The position numbers were made by a program, and so were the translations under genes. From the NCBI RefSeq assembly GCF_028993615.1, contig NZ_CP118632.1, positions 4,836,001-4,900,000 of the forward strand: DNA of 64,000 nucleotides, read 5' to 3'. The notes under the pieces are model-generated. The model was not told where the DNA came from and did not search any database. It saw only the letters and a list, made by a program, of their open reading frames with translations. Source of the stretch: Herbaspirillum sp. WKF16. GTDB taxonomy: Bacteria > Pseudomonadota > Gammaproteobacteria > Burkholderiales > Burkholderiaceae_D. Shown here one piece after another: positions 31,483 through 46,026 of this stretch (positions within the stretch are counted from its first letter, which is position 1; the number at the start of each line of letters is the position of its first letter).

Positions 31483-32898
31483 ATGGCGCGCTGGCTTTCG
31501 CGCCGCCGCTCGGTGCGCGCCTATCTGCTGGCGTGGATCATCTCGCCGATCGCGCTGTTCATCATGGTCGACTCCTTCTCGCTTTACCGCAACACGCTGG
31601 AGTCGATGAACACCGGCTACGACCGCATGCTGATCGCCTCGGTGCATTCCATCGGCGACCTGCTGCGCATCGAGAACGGCGAGCTCAAGGCGTCGCTGCC
31701 TTATGCGGCGCTGGAGATCTACGAGGCTGATTATTCCAGCCGCATGATCTATCGCATCAACGACCTGGACGGCAAGTTCTTCGACGGCGACGAGGACCTG
31801 CCGGTGTATGCGGGCAAGGCCGACAAGGGGGCGCTCTATCCCTCGCTGGCGCATATCTACGAAGACACCTACAACGGCGTGCCGGTGCGCGTGGCGGCGC
31901 TGTTCCAGCCGGTGGCCACCAACGGCCCGCACGGCGCGGTGCTGGTGCAGGTGGCGGAGACCATGGAGAACCGCGCGACGCTGGCGCGCAAGATCTTCTG
32001 GGAGACGCTGATCCGGCAGGCGCTGCTGCTGGTGGTGATCGTCTCGGTGACGCTGTATGTAGTCTCGCGCGCGCTGCAGCCCATCGACGGCTTGCGGCGC
32101 CAGCTCGACGAGCGGGCCGCCGACGATCTCTCCCCGGTGGCGCCGCCGATGGCGCCGCGCGAGCTGCAGCCGTTCATCAATGCACTGAATGAACTGATGA
32201 TGCGGCTGCGCCGCCTGCTGGACCACCAGCAGCGCTTCGTGGCCAATGCCTCGCACCAGTTGCGCACGCCGCTGGCAGTGCTGAAGACGCAAGTGCAGTC
32301 GGGCCTGCGCGGCGATGCGCCGGCGCAGGAGATTCTGCTGGAAATGTCCGGCACGGTGGACCGCGCCACCAACCTGGCCAACCAGCTGCTGTCGCTGGCC
32401 AAGGTCGAGCAGCTCCGGGTGGGCGGCGCGCAGGAGGTATGCGACCTCAGCATGCTGGCGCGCGAGACCGCGGTCGACCTGTCGCCGCTGATTGCCGAGA
32501 AGAATCTGGATTTCGAGCTGGATGCCGAGAAGGCCTACGTCACCGGCCATCCATGGATGCTGGGCGAGTTGATTTCCAACCTGCTGCACAACGCCATCCG
32601 CCACACGCCGATGGGCGGCTCGCTGGGCGTGCGCGTGCGTTCGCGCCATGGCATGGTGGAACTGCAGGTGTGGGACAGCGGCGGCGGCATCGCACCGCAG
32701 GCGATGGACAATGTGTTCAAGGCCTTCTCTTCCGCAGGCGCTTCTTCCGGCGGATTGGGGCTGGCGATCTGCGCTGAGATCGTGGACTCCATGGATGCGC
32801 GCATCGGCCTGCACAACCGCTTCGACGCGGCGCTCGCCCGCACCGGCTTGAACGCCAGCGTGGTATTCACCTCGGCCGAGACCAGGGGCAATGGCTGA
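31483..32898 (+). CDS. Two-component sensor histidine kinase (TctE-like)
   Basis: 471 residues. Membrane helices at about 13-35 and 181-200 enclose a periplasmic sensor of about 140 residues of the 2CSK-N type. Then a HAMP-like linker, the H-box FVANASHQLRTPLAVLKTQ with the phospho-accepting His, and an ATPase domain with NLLHNAIRHTP, the DSGGGI G1 box and SSGGLGLAI G2 box. The QRFVANASHQLRTPLAVL sequence is characteristic of TctE-type kinases. Its start directly follows the regulator stop. Confidence 0.9.
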   Translation: MARWLSRRRSVRAYLLAWIISPIALFIMVDSFSLYRNTLESMNTGYDRMLIASVHSIGDLLRIENGELKASLPYAALEIYEADYSSRMIYRINDLDGKFFDGDEDLPVYAGKADKGALYPSLAHIYEDTYNGVPVRVAALFQPVATNGPHGAVLVQVAETMENRATLARKIFWETLIRQALLLVVIVSVTLYVVSRALQPIDGLRRQLDERAADDLSPVAPPMAPRELQPFINALNELMMRLRRLLDHQQRFVANASHQLRTPLAVLKTQVQSGLRGDAPAQEILLEMSGTVDRATNLANQLLSLAKVEQLRVGGAQEVCDLSMLARETAVDLSPLIAEKNLDFELDAEKAYVTGHPWMLGELISNLLHNAIRHTPMGGSLGVRVRSRHGMVELQVWDSGGGIAPQAMDNVFKAFSSAGASSGGLGLAICAEIVDSMDARIGLHNRFDAALARTGLNASVVFTSAETRGNG

Positions 32899-33034
32899 CG
32901 CTGGAGGGAGATTGCGGGATGCACCGAGAGTGCTGTGCGGCAGGCGCTTATCGCAACCGGCGTAACGACCTGCGCCGACCGCCGCCATCTGTTGCTTGCT
33001 ACACTGTCGGCGGCTTTCATTTACAGGCACCAGC

Positions 33035-34183
33035 ATGTCCACTCCTACCTCCGGCGCCATCGCGGTTGGCGCGCCCGGCTCGTCCGGCGCCGGCTTGTCC
33101 AAAGAGCAGGCGCTCTTCAATTCCCTGGTCGCGCAGATCGGCCGGCGGCGCGATGTTCTGGCCGCTTGGGAACGTATCCTGCCCGATTTCCAGCAGGCAT
33201 TCGCGGGACAGTTGACGCCGCTGCGCAGCGCGGCGGATGCCCTTGAGCGCCGCCGCATCCTGGCGCTGGACGCGCAGTTCGACAATGAGGGACTGTCGGC
33301 ATCCGAACGCAGGATGGTGTCCTCGCTGCTGGTGTCGCTGGCCTCGAAGCGCGGCGATCTCTCCGGCGACGACGCGCTCAAGGCCGTGTTCAATCGCCAC
33401 AGCGCATCGGACTATGACGAAGGCGCAGCCGAGCAGGTATCCGCGATGAAGGCCGAGCTTGAGGAGTGGCTGGGGCAATCGCTGGGGCGGGATGAAGACT
33501 TCAGTTCCTCCCAGGAGCTGCTGCGCCACGCGCGACGGAAACTGGCGGATCTGCAAGCGCAGGAAGCCGCGCGCAAGGAAGCGCGCGCCGAACGCAGGGC
33601 CGAGCGCGCGAAAGCGAAGAAGCCGGCGGTGACATTGCTGCGACGAGAGACGCTGCAAGCGGAATTGAAGCAGTCGTTGCGCGAGATCTATCGCAAGCTG
33701 GCCAGCGCATTGCACCCGGACCGCGAACCGGATCCGGAACTGAAGTTGCGCAAGACGGCCATGCTGCAGGCGGTGAACCAGGCCTATGACAAGCAGGACC
33801 TGCTGCATCTGCTGGAAGTGCAGGTCGAGCTGCAGCAGCTTGACCGGAATGGATTCAATGACCTGGGCGACGACCGCCTTCGTCACTACAACAAGCTGCT
33901 CAGGGAGCAACTGGACGAACTCGAGCAGGAGCTTGCGCAGACGGAGTCGCAGTTTGCACATGGATACGACGTGGCGCTTGGCCCGAAGCCGACGCCGGAG
34001 TCGGCGCTGGCGACCTTGAAGGCGGCGATCGCCAGGCAAGCGAGCCTGAACGCCGATGCCGAGTCCGATCTGGCGCAGTTTGGAGAGGCCGCGTCATTCA
34101 AGCGATGGTTGAAGGATGTGAAACGGCGCCAAAAGGAAGAGGAGCGCGAACGGCGTGCTTACCGGGGTGAGTTTGGCGAGTGA
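33035..34183 (+). CDS. J-domain (DnaJ-like) protein of unknown function
   Basis: 382 residues from ATG 33035. No membrane segment. About residues 1-170 are helical and unrecognised. A highly charged Ala/Arg/Glu/Lys coiled-coil stretch (about 175-205) leads into a J-domain core, LREIYRKLASALHPDRE with the HPD motif near residue 230, followed by LQAVNQAYDKQDLLHLLEVQ. A second coiled coil (LDELEQELAQTESQF) and a basic tail complete the protein. The J-domain should stimulate an Hsp70 ATPase (DnaK), but its central position and the missing zinc-finger and client domains separate it from DnaJ and CbpA. Client unknown. Confidence 0.75.
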   Translation: MSTPTSGAIAVGAPGSSGAGLSKEQALFNSLVAQIGRRRDVLAAWERILPDFQQAFAGQLTPLRSAADALERRRILALDAQFDNEGLSASERRMVSSLLVSLASKRGDLSGDDALKAVFNRHSASDYDEGAAEQVSAMKAELEEWLGQSLGRDEDFSSSQELLRHARRKLADLQAQEAARKEARAERRAERAKAKKPAVTLLRRETLQAELKQSLREIYRKLASALHPDREPDPELKLRKTAMLQAVNQAYDKQDLLHLLEVQVELQQLDRNGFNDLGDDRLRHYNKLLREQLDELEQELAQTESQFAHGYDVALGPKPTPESALATLKAAIARQASLNADAESDLAQFGEAASFKRWLKDVKRRQKEEERERRAYRGEFGE

Positions 34184-34267
34184 ATGTAGCAGCCACAAGC
34201 CAGTATTGGCTTGCACCTGTTCTCTAAGCATTATCGCAACAACGAGCTTGGGGAGTCAGCAGTTAAT

Positions 34268-34296
34268 AAAAAAGCCGGCGCGAGCCGGCTTTTTTA
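34268..34296. terminator. Bidirectional rho-independent terminator
   Basis: AAAAAAGCCGGC-GCGA-GCCGGCTTTTTT: a GC stem with T-runs on both strands. It terminates the J-domain gene on the plus strand and could also stop readthrough from the rRNA operon. Confidence 0.88.
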
Positions 34297-34326
34297 TTGG
34301 GTGTTGGTGTTGGTGTTGGTATTGGT
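34297..34326. repeat. Short hexanucleotide tandem repeat
   Basis: Five consecutive 6-nt units follow the terminator: TTGGGT, then three exact GTTGGT units and ATTGGT. It lies in the 309-bp gene-free gap between the J-domain gene and 5S rRNA. No coding role is evident; a candidate variable-number repeat. Confidence 0.7.
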
Positions 34327-34446
34327 TTCGCAGTTGCAGCGGTTCTTGCGGTGGCGGCGGTCGATGTATGTGCAGTGGGAGCAACCCCATGGCCTAGGGC
34401 TGCGGGCAGAGCAGGCAGGGTGTTGTCGAAGCGGATGCGCAATAGC

Positions 34447-34480
34447 AAAAGCCCCTGTTACGTCAGTAACAGGGGCTTTG
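34447..34480 (-). terminator. rRNA operon terminator
   Basis: On the minus strand GCCCCTGTTAC, a short loop and GTAACAGGGGC form an 11-bp stem followed by TTTT. It lies about 15 bp after the 3' end of 5S rRNA. Confidence 0.88.
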
Positions 34481-34492
34481 CGGTATAACAAG

Positions 34493-34605
34493 CCTGACGA
34501 TGACCTACTTTCACACTGGTTGCAGCACTATCATCGGCGCGAAGTCGTTTCACGGTCCTGTTCGGGATGGGAAGGGGTGGTACCAACTTGCTATAGTCAT
34601 CAGGC
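34493..34605 (-). rRNA. rrf: 5S ribosomal RNA
   Basis: The complement reads GCCTGATGACTATAGCAAG at the 5' side, contains the conserved CCATCCCGAACAGG segment and closes with GTCATCGTCAGGC, giving the terminal helix. About 113 nt; ends are approximate by a few bases. Last gene of the rRNA operon. Confidence 0.95.
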
Positions 34606-34756
34606 ATAACTTGTAGTGTCATTTGCTCCTGAATGGGCAGCAAACAACGCAATCTGGGAAGAAGTATTAATTCATTTAGTGTAGTCAGGGTTGACTACTG
34701 GGTGTGATGCGTCGAGGGCAAACACACAATATGCTCAACTTGGTCTATAACCGAGC

Positions 34757-37637
<2,881 letters not shown>

Positions 37638-37833
37638 CCTATAACGTTAGCCTCTGTTGCCAGAGCGTCATAGAATTAAAGTTGAGTATTTAGCGTTTGC
37701 CGTATTGCCAAAGTAAGTCTTCTAATTGCTAAGATCACTTCGTAATACTTTGATTGATACAATCACACCCATTTTTACTTTCGCAAGAACCGAAGTCCTG
37801 GCGATCGTTTAAATGAATCTTTACTTCTTCCAG

Positions 37834-37847
37834 ATTGTTAAAGAACA
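37834..37847 (-). promoter_or_regulatory. boxA antitermination site in the tRNA-23S spacer
   Basis: The minus strand reads TGTTCTTTAACAAT, close to the boxA consensus TGCTCTTTAACA that nucleates NusB/S10 antitermination complexes, followed by CTGGAAGAAGTAAA as usual in betaproteobacterial spacers. Confidence 0.8.
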
Positions 37848-37922
37848 AAAACAGCCATTAGTCTTAAAAGACCAAACCTAAATCACAACACCCTTTCAGG
37901 CGCCGACTTAGGTTTGATATCT

Positions 37923-37998
37923 TGGTGGAGGTTGACGGGATCGAACCGACGACCCCCTGCTTGCAAAGCAGGTGCTCTCCCAGCTGAGCTAAACCCCC
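37923..37998 (-). tRNA. tRNA-Ala(UGC)
   Basis: 76 nt on the minus strand, beginning GGGGGTTTAGCTCAGCTGGG and ending CCTCCACCA with an encoded CCA. Anticodon stem CCTGC / GCAGG with loop TTTGCAA gives anticodon UGC. The standard second tRNA of the 16S-23S spacer. Confidence 0.97.
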
Positions 37999-38005
37999 GA
38001 AACCT

Positions 38006-38082
38006 TGGTGGGTCTGGTTGGGCTCGAACCAACGACCCCCGCGTTATCAACACGGTGCTCTAACCAGCTGAGCTACAGACCC
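38006..38082 (-). tRNA. tRNA-Ile(GAU)
   Basis: 77 nt on the minus strand, beginning GGGTCTGTAGCTCAGCTGG and ending AGACCCACCA with an encoded CCA. The anticodon loop TTGATAA gives anticodon GAU. It sits 7 bp upstream of tRNA-Ala, the usual spacer order. Confidence 0.97.
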
Positions 38083-38186
38083 GCTTGGATCAGTATCAGT
38101 AGCCGGTCATTGCTGACCGCGCTTCACCAAATAACTGTTCTTGATTTACAGCCGATAAGTGTGGACGCTTAACTTCGTGCGCACTC

Positions 38187-39722
<1,536 letters not shown>

Positions 39723-39889
39723 AATCTCTGTTTTGTGCCATTTCTGGCTACCCCGAAGGGCATCGCTCTCTCAAAATACTGACAGGTAATTTCTTGCGAT
39801 CTTACCTATATTTCTTGTGAGCATTTAATGTTTAAAGTTTCCAGACCCGAAGGTCCGTCGCACTTCATTAAACGCCCACGCTTATCGGC

Positions 39890-39907
39890 TGTTAATTTTT
39901 AAAGATC
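39890..39907 (-). promoter_or_regulatory. boxA-like site in the rRNA leader
   Basis: The minus strand reads GATCTTTAAAAATTAAC followed by AGCCGATAAGC, the betaproteobacterial version of the leader boxA and following segment. It lies about 170 bp upstream of mature 16S. Confidence 0.65.
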
Positions 39908-40163
39908 TTGTCTGCGCATCCGGCGGTGCCGTTTGCGTCGCTGGCAAATCGTTTTGTTTGTCAGCAGCAGAGAAACGAGATTATGTAGCAGTTTCAGAAT
40001 CGCGTCAACTACTTTTTTACGCTTTCTTTTAAATTTTTCGTCTCGGCGTTTTTGCTACCCACCTTCGACAAACCATTTAAAACTTCTTCAACTTTCGCCT
40101 GTTTCGCCTCGCACTTCGCTTCAACTTTCGTCTCGCTTTGTGCGCCGCGTCAGCAGGGGGCGA

Positions 40164-40192
40164 ACTATAGCAACGCACTCCCACGCGCGCAA
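40164..40192 (-). promoter_or_regulatory. rRNA operon promoter
   Basis: On the minus strand -35 TTGCGC (complement of 40187-40192), a 17-bp spacer and -10 TATAGT (complement of 40164-40169). Just upstream is an A/T-rich tract (about 40194-40220, TTATTTTCAAAAA-like) that resembles an UP element. The leader from about 40155 to 39722 has no gene. Confidence 0.75.
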
Positions 40193-40261
40193 GCCCTTTT
40201 TGAAAATAATGCCAAATAATTTACGCCAGCCTTCAACATAACCAAACAGAACCGCAAAACC

Positions 40262-40294
40262 AAAAAACTGAAGCCGCCCCTGCGGGGCGGCTTC
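40262..40294 (-). terminator. Terminator downstream of the BON-domain gene
   Basis: On the minus strand GAAGCCGCCCC, loop GCA, GGGGCGGCTTC, then AGTTTTTTG: a perfect 11-bp stem with a T-tail, about 70 bp after the stop codon and just before the rRNA promoter region. Confidence 0.85.
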
Positions 40295-40360
40295 GGCTTT
40301 CTCCCGGCGCCTTCAGGAGCGCCATATAGACATGAGCAACTCCATCTCACGCATCGGCGC

Positions 40361-40708
40361 TTAGCCTGCCTTGACGGTCAGGTCGCTCTTCACATCCTTG
40401 ACGCCTTCGACACCCGCCGCCAGTTGCAACGCATGCTGGCCGGCCTCGGCGTTCGGCACCGCGCCCTTGAGGGTGACCACGCCATCCTTGGTGACGACCT
40501 TGATCTTCATGGCGGAGACCTGCTTGTCTTCCACCAGCGCCGCCTTGACCTTGGCGGTGATGACCGAGTCGTCTATATAGGAGCCGGCCTTCTGCGCCGT
40601 CTTCGGGGTGCCGGCGCCGGCGCTATCGGCGGCCTGCACAGCCGGCGCGGCGGCGGCAATGACGAGGGATGCAGCCAGCAGCTTGCTGGCGAGTCTGGAC
40701 TTTTCCAT
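40361..40708 (-). CDS. BON-domain periplasmic protein
   Basis: 115 residues from the ATG at 40708, with AAGGAGA upstream. A Sec signal peptide ends at VQAA (about residue 26). The mature part holds one BON domain: IDDSVITAKVKAALVEDKQVSAMKIKVVTKDGVVTLKGAVPNAEA, then the HALQLAAGVEGVKDVKSDLTV strand. OsmY-like BON proteins are linked to envelope stability under osmotic stress. Single-gene unit with its own terminator. Confidence 0.9.
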   Translation of the reverse strand: MEKSRLASKLLAASLVIAAAAPAVQAADSAGAGTPKTAQKAGSYIDDSVITAKVKAALVEDKQVSAMKIKVVTKDGVVTLKGAVPNAEAGQHALQLAAGVEGVKDVKSDLTVKAG

Positions 40709-40940
40709 GGCAATCTCCTTATAGACAAGTAATGAAACCCAAGGCGCCGCGTGGACGGCGCCGTCTGCCCCGGTATTGGCAAGGCCTGTGCCAGCAGGGA
40801 TTTCCCCGTGTGTTTTCAATGACTTACGGCGATGGACAAGCAGGCATGGGCGCAATGCTGAGCTGCAAACCCGTCATTTACGTCGCCCGGTGGCGTCGCC
40901 GCATTAGTCAGCCGAACCCAAGCCCTTGATTTATAAGGGA

Positions 40941-42314
<1,374 letters not shown>

Positions 42315-42363
42315 CGGGCACCTGTTTCCTGTAAGGGGAACGGGCCCGACGGGCGCGGCGAGA

Positions 42364-42867
42364 TTACTTGCCGCCGGCCGGCAGGCTCCGTTCGATGTTC
42401 TTGAGCGCCTCAAGCTTGTCGTTCAGCTGGTCCACCTTGCGCTGGGCTTCCTTGGCCTGCACCGAGGACTTCTCGGCGCCGTCCGCCACGCGGCGCAGGT
42501 CGGAGTAATGCCCGACCAGCACCTGGACCAGCGGCTTGAGCTTCTCCGCTTCGACGCTGTTGTCGCCCATGACGTTCCACAGTTGCGCTTCGGCCTTGGC
42601 CAGATCGATGGGATCGCGGGTCAGCGACAGCGCCATCGCGCGCCGGACATTGTTGGACGGGCTGGCCGGATTGCCGTTGATGCGCTGCAGTTCGCGCCCC
42701 AGCTCGGCCGGCGACAGCTTGCGCAGGTGCGCGTTGTACGCCAGCAGCTCATCGACATTGCTGGCCGAATGGATCAGCTTGACGCTGGTGGTCGGCGCAT
42801 CCGGCGCCGGCGCGGCGCAAGCCGCCAACAACAGGCTGGATGCCAGGATCAGGATCTTATTTTTCAT
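42364..42867 (-). CDS. QseG-like lipoprotein between kinase and regulator genes
   Basis: 167 residues. Type II signal peptide with lipobox LLLAAC (Cys17). The mature part is helical with a C-terminal coiled coil (AKEAQRKVDQLNDKLEALKNIE). Its start overlaps the kinase 3' end by 11 bp. In enterobacteria the lipoprotein QseG sits at the same place and activates the kinase QseE. Sequence resemblance to QseG is weak by eye, so the link rests on position, lipobox and size. Confidence 0.7.
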   Translation of the reverse strand: MKNKILILASSLLLAACAAPAPDAPTTSVKLIHSASNVDELLAYNAHLRKLSPAELGRELQRINGNPASPSNNVRRAMALSLTRDPIDLAKAEAQLWNVMGDNSVEAEKLKPLVQVLVGHYSDLRRVADGAEKSSVQAKEAQRKVDQLNDKLEALKNIERSLPAGGK

Positions 42868-44332
42868 CAGGCAACTCGATACGGAAATGCGACCCGCCTT
42901 CGCGCGGGACCAGATAGACCTTGCCGCTGTGCGCCTGCACGTACTCGCGCACCACCGACAGGCCGATGCCGTTGCCGCGGCGCGCGCCCGGCGGCTGGTG
43001 CAGGCCCTGGTAGAACGGCTCGAAGATGCGGCTGGCGTCGGTCGGCGCCACGCCCGGCCCCTGGTCGATGCACTCCACGCGCACCATGCCCGGCGCGTCC
43101 GACAGCAGGAAGCGGATGAAGCCGCCGTGCGGACTGAAGCGCACCGCGTTCGACAGCAGGTTGGCCAGCACGATCGCCATCTTCTCGGGGTCGACCACCA
43201 CGGTGCGGGCCGCGCCCTCGATCTCCACCTTCAGCTCGCGCGCCAGCCACTGCAGGCGCTGGTCGTCGATCACCTTGTGCAGCAGCGCGCGCAGGTCGAC
43301 CGGGACCGGATGGATGCGCTGGGCGTCGAAGGACACCTCGTTGTAGCGCAGCAGGTCCTCGATCTGGTTCTGCAGCGACTGGGTGTTCTGGCGCAGGATG
43401 CGGGCGATCTCGCGCTGGTTGTCGGAGAGCTGCCCGGCCACGCCGTCGTCGAGCAGGGCCGCGCCTTCGCACAGCGCCGCCAGCGGCGTCTTGAGTTCAT
43501 GCGAGACATGCCGCAGGAAGCGCGATTTCTCCGCCTCCAGGTCGGCCAGGCGCTGGCGCAGCCAATCCAGCTGCTGGCCCAGGCGGCGGATGTCGGCCGG
43601 GCCGCGCACTTCGATGCGCTGGTCGAAGCGGTTGTCGCCCAGGCGCGTGATGGCCTGCTCCAGGCGCGCCAGCGGGCGCGACAGCCACAGGCCGAAGCAG
43701 AACGCCAGCAGCACCGCCAGCACGATGGCGCCGACCACCTGCAGCGTCAGCATCTGGCGCTGCTGCTCCAGCGCCGCCGACAGGGCGTTGTTGCGGCGGT
43801 CGACCTCGCGCCGGCTTTCCTGCGCCACGCGTTCGTTCAGGCCCGGCAACCGGGCGAAATCCTGGAAGACCTTCAACTGCTCCGACTTGTCCTTGCGCGA
43901 ATCCGCCTCCAGCACGGCGGCGGCCTCGTCCACATAGATGCTCCATTGCCCGAAGATCTCGCGCGGCGCCATGGGCAGCGCATCGCCCAGCTCGTTGAGC
44001 GCCTGCCTGGCCTGGTCGCGCGCCTCGTTGAAGCGGTCATGGAAAGCCGGGTCGTCCAGCACCAGGTACTGGCGCGCGCTGCGCTCCATGGCTACGGTAC
44101 GCTCGGCCAGGCGCTGCGCGGCCTCGGTCAGCTGCACGGCCTGGCGCGCGGTCTGGCTGCTGTTCCTGGCCATCCGGTCCAGCGTGAACAGCGCATGGAT
44201 GGAGGTCCCGCTGAGCAGCGCGGCGATCAGCAGGAAAGCGGCCAGCAACAATTGCCGGAAAGACAATCCCAGATAGCCCTGCGCGGAGGCGGGCGGTGCG
44301 GCCAGATGATGGGTGTGCTCGATGGCGTTCAT
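42857..44332 (-). CDS. Sensor histidine kinase (QseE/GlrK-like)
   Basis: 491 residues. Helices at about 25-47 and 203-223 flank a periplasmic helical sensor of about 155 residues. A HAMP segment, then the H-box FLRHVSHELKTPLAALCEG, N-box NLLSNAVRFSP, G1 DQGPGV and G2 RRGNGIGLSV. The RxVSHELKTPL H-box and helical sensor agree with GlrK/QseE. It is the first gene of the operon with the lipoprotein and sigma-54 activator. Confidence 0.9.
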   Translation of the reverse strand: MNAIEHTHHLAAPPASAQGYLGLSFRQLLLAAFLLIAALLSGTSIHALFTLDRMARNSSQTARQAVQLTEAAQRLAERTVAMERSARQYLVLDDPAFHDRFNEARDQARQALNELGDALPMAPREIFGQWSIYVDEAAAVLEADSRKDKSEQLKVFQDFARLPGLNERVAQESRREVDRRNNALSAALEQQRQMLTLQVVGAIVLAVLLAFCFGLWLSRPLARLEQAITRLGDNRFDQRIEVRGPADIRRLGQQLDWLRQRLADLEAEKSRFLRHVSHELKTPLAALCEGAALLDDGVAGQLSDNQREIARILRQNTQSLQNQIEDLLRYNEVSFDAQRIHPVPVDLRALLHKVIDDQRLQWLARELKVEIEGAARTVVVDPEKMAIVLANLLSNAVRFSPHGGFIRFLLSDAPGMVRVECIDQGPGVAPTDASRIFEPFYQGLHQPPGARRGNGIGLSVVREYVQAHSGKVYLVPREGGSHFRIELPDEK

Positions 44333-44561
44333 GCGATTGATGTCGGTCCCTCAAGACTTGCTCGGTAATCCGGATGGCATGGCCCCCTCATGCCCGTTTC
44401 CTGTATGCGCCCCGTTGCCGCCGTGCAAGCTCTTCTTTTTCTGATGGCCGGCCAGGCGGCAAGGTGCGCCGCGCGCAAACATGACGCGCGGGTTCCCATT
44501 GTAAACAAGATGAGCTTGCGGAAGAACCGCTATCGATTCCCGTCCGCAACAAAAAGATGCT

Positions 44562-45806
44562 TCAGCCCTGCGGGCCGAGGAAGTCCAGCAGCGTCAGCGC
44601 GGTCACCTTGGTGGCGCGGCGCAGGTCTTCCAGCGCCAGGTTCTCGTCGGCCTGCTTGGCGTTGGACTCCATGAGCGTACGCGGCCCCGCACCGAACAGC
44701 ACCACCGGGATGCCGTGCTCGCCGTACAGGCGGGCATCGGTGTACAGCGCCGAGCCATTGGTGGTCGGCGCCTCGCCCATCACTTGCTGCGCATTGCGCA
44801 ACAGGCTCTCGACCAGCTTCTCGTGGCCCGGCAGCGGGCGCAGCGCGCGCGCCAGCAGCAGGCGACGGATCTCGACGCGGATGCCCGGCAAGCCGGCCAC
44901 GGCATCTTCGATCAGCTTGCGCACGCCGGCCTCGACCTGCGCCGGATCTTCCTCGGGGATCATGCGGCGGTCCATCTTCAGCACCACCTTGCCCGGCACC
45001 ACGTTGGTGTTGGTGCCGCCGTCGATGCGTCCGACGATCATGGTCGGATGAGTGATGCCGGGGATCGCCGAGCTGATCTGCTTCAAGCCGGGCAGCGCGC
45101 CATAGATGGCGTTGAGCACGGCGGTGGCCGCCTGCAGCGCATCGTGGCCGGTCTCGGGCATGGAACCGTGGGTGGCGCGGCCGTGCACGGTGACCTCGAA
45201 TTGCAGGCAGGCATTGTGCGCGGTCACCACGTTGTAGCTGAAGCCGGCCGCCAGCACGAAGTCGGGCTTGGTCAGCTTCTGCTCCAGCAGCCAGCCCGGG
45301 CCCAGCAGGCCGCCGAATTCCTCGTCGTAGGTGAAGTGCAGTTCGAGCGCGCCGCGCAGCTCGGCGCCCAGCGCCTCCAGCGCGCGCGCGGCGAAGATGT
45401 AGCTGGCGAAGTCGCTCTTGGAGACCGCCGCCGCGCGGCCATAGATGCGGCCGTCGGCGATCTCGCCGCCGTAGGGATCGTGGCTCCAGCCTTCGCCCGG
45501 GGGCACCACGTCGCCGTGCGCGTTGAGCGCGACCGTCGGGCCGCCGGCCGCATAGGGCCGGCGCACGATCAGGTTGGTGATGCTCTGCATGCCGTAGTCG
45601 GCCACCTGCTGCTGCGGCACCGCGTGCTTCTCGGCGTTCCAGCCCCAGGCCTTGACCAGCTCGGCCACCGCGTCCGCGTGCGGCGCGTTGTTGCCCGGCG
45701 GCGTGTCGGTCGGGATGCGGATCAGCTGCTGCAGGACGCCGACTTCCTCATCGAAATGCTGATCGATCCATGCGCACAGGCGCTCCGACAACTGCTGTTT
45801 GGACAT
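44562..45806 (-). CDS. M20 family metallopeptidase/deacylase (ArgE/DapE-type)
   Basis: 414 residues, cytoplasmic. Metal-site motifs of the M20 family are present: LNAHGDVVPPGEGWSHDPYGGEIADGRIYGRAAAVSKSD for the first ligands and YDEEFGGLLG for the catalytic Glu pair. The dimerisation domain contains the substrate-binding GRATHGSMPETGHDA. Members cleave N-acyl or peptide bonds (acetylornithine, succinyl-DAP, peptides). The usual GRG(A/S)xDMK reads GRAAAVSKSD here, so this is a divergent member and its substrate cannot be assigned. Divergent from the DHA2-type pump gene. Confidence 0.85.
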   Translation of the reverse strand: MSKQQLSERLCAWIDQHFDEEVGVLQQLIRIPTDTPPGNNAPHADAVAELVKAWGWNAEKHAVPQQQVADYGMQSITNLIVRRPYAAGGPTVALNAHGDVVPPGEGWSHDPYGGEIADGRIYGRAAAVSKSDFASYIFAARALEALGAELRGALELHFTYDEEFGGLLGPGWLLEQKLTKPDFVLAAGFSYNVVTAHNACLQFEVTVHGRATHGSMPETGHDALQAATAVLNAIYGALPGLKQISSAIPGITHPTMIVGRIDGGTNTNVVPGKVVLKMDRRMIPEEDPAQVEAGVRKLIEDAVAGLPGIRVEIRRLLLARALRPLPGHEKLVESLLRNAQQVMGEAPTTNGSALYTDARLYGEHGIPVVLFGAGPRTLMESNAKQADENLALEDLRRATKVTALTLLDFLGPQG

Positions 45807-46026
45807 GCTGCGACTCCGTCATCAGACGCGCCGGCAGCGCCGGCGCAAACCGCCATCATAGCGCACCGCGAGCGCGGCCGGAGGGCGGCCAGCAGAGGCG
45901 GCGTTTCCCCGCTATCATGGATGCGGCCGCGCGCTCCAGGCGGTCCAGGATCTCCATATATATAAGCGACGGACCTTGCCGGGCTGCACGGCAGGCGTAC
46001 CGGCCGCGCCACCTCGCTGAAACCAC

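Noticed and set aside
30772..33393. 873-codon minus-strand open frame
   Set aside because: Antisense to the TctD/TctE-like genes, which have complete domains and tight coupling.
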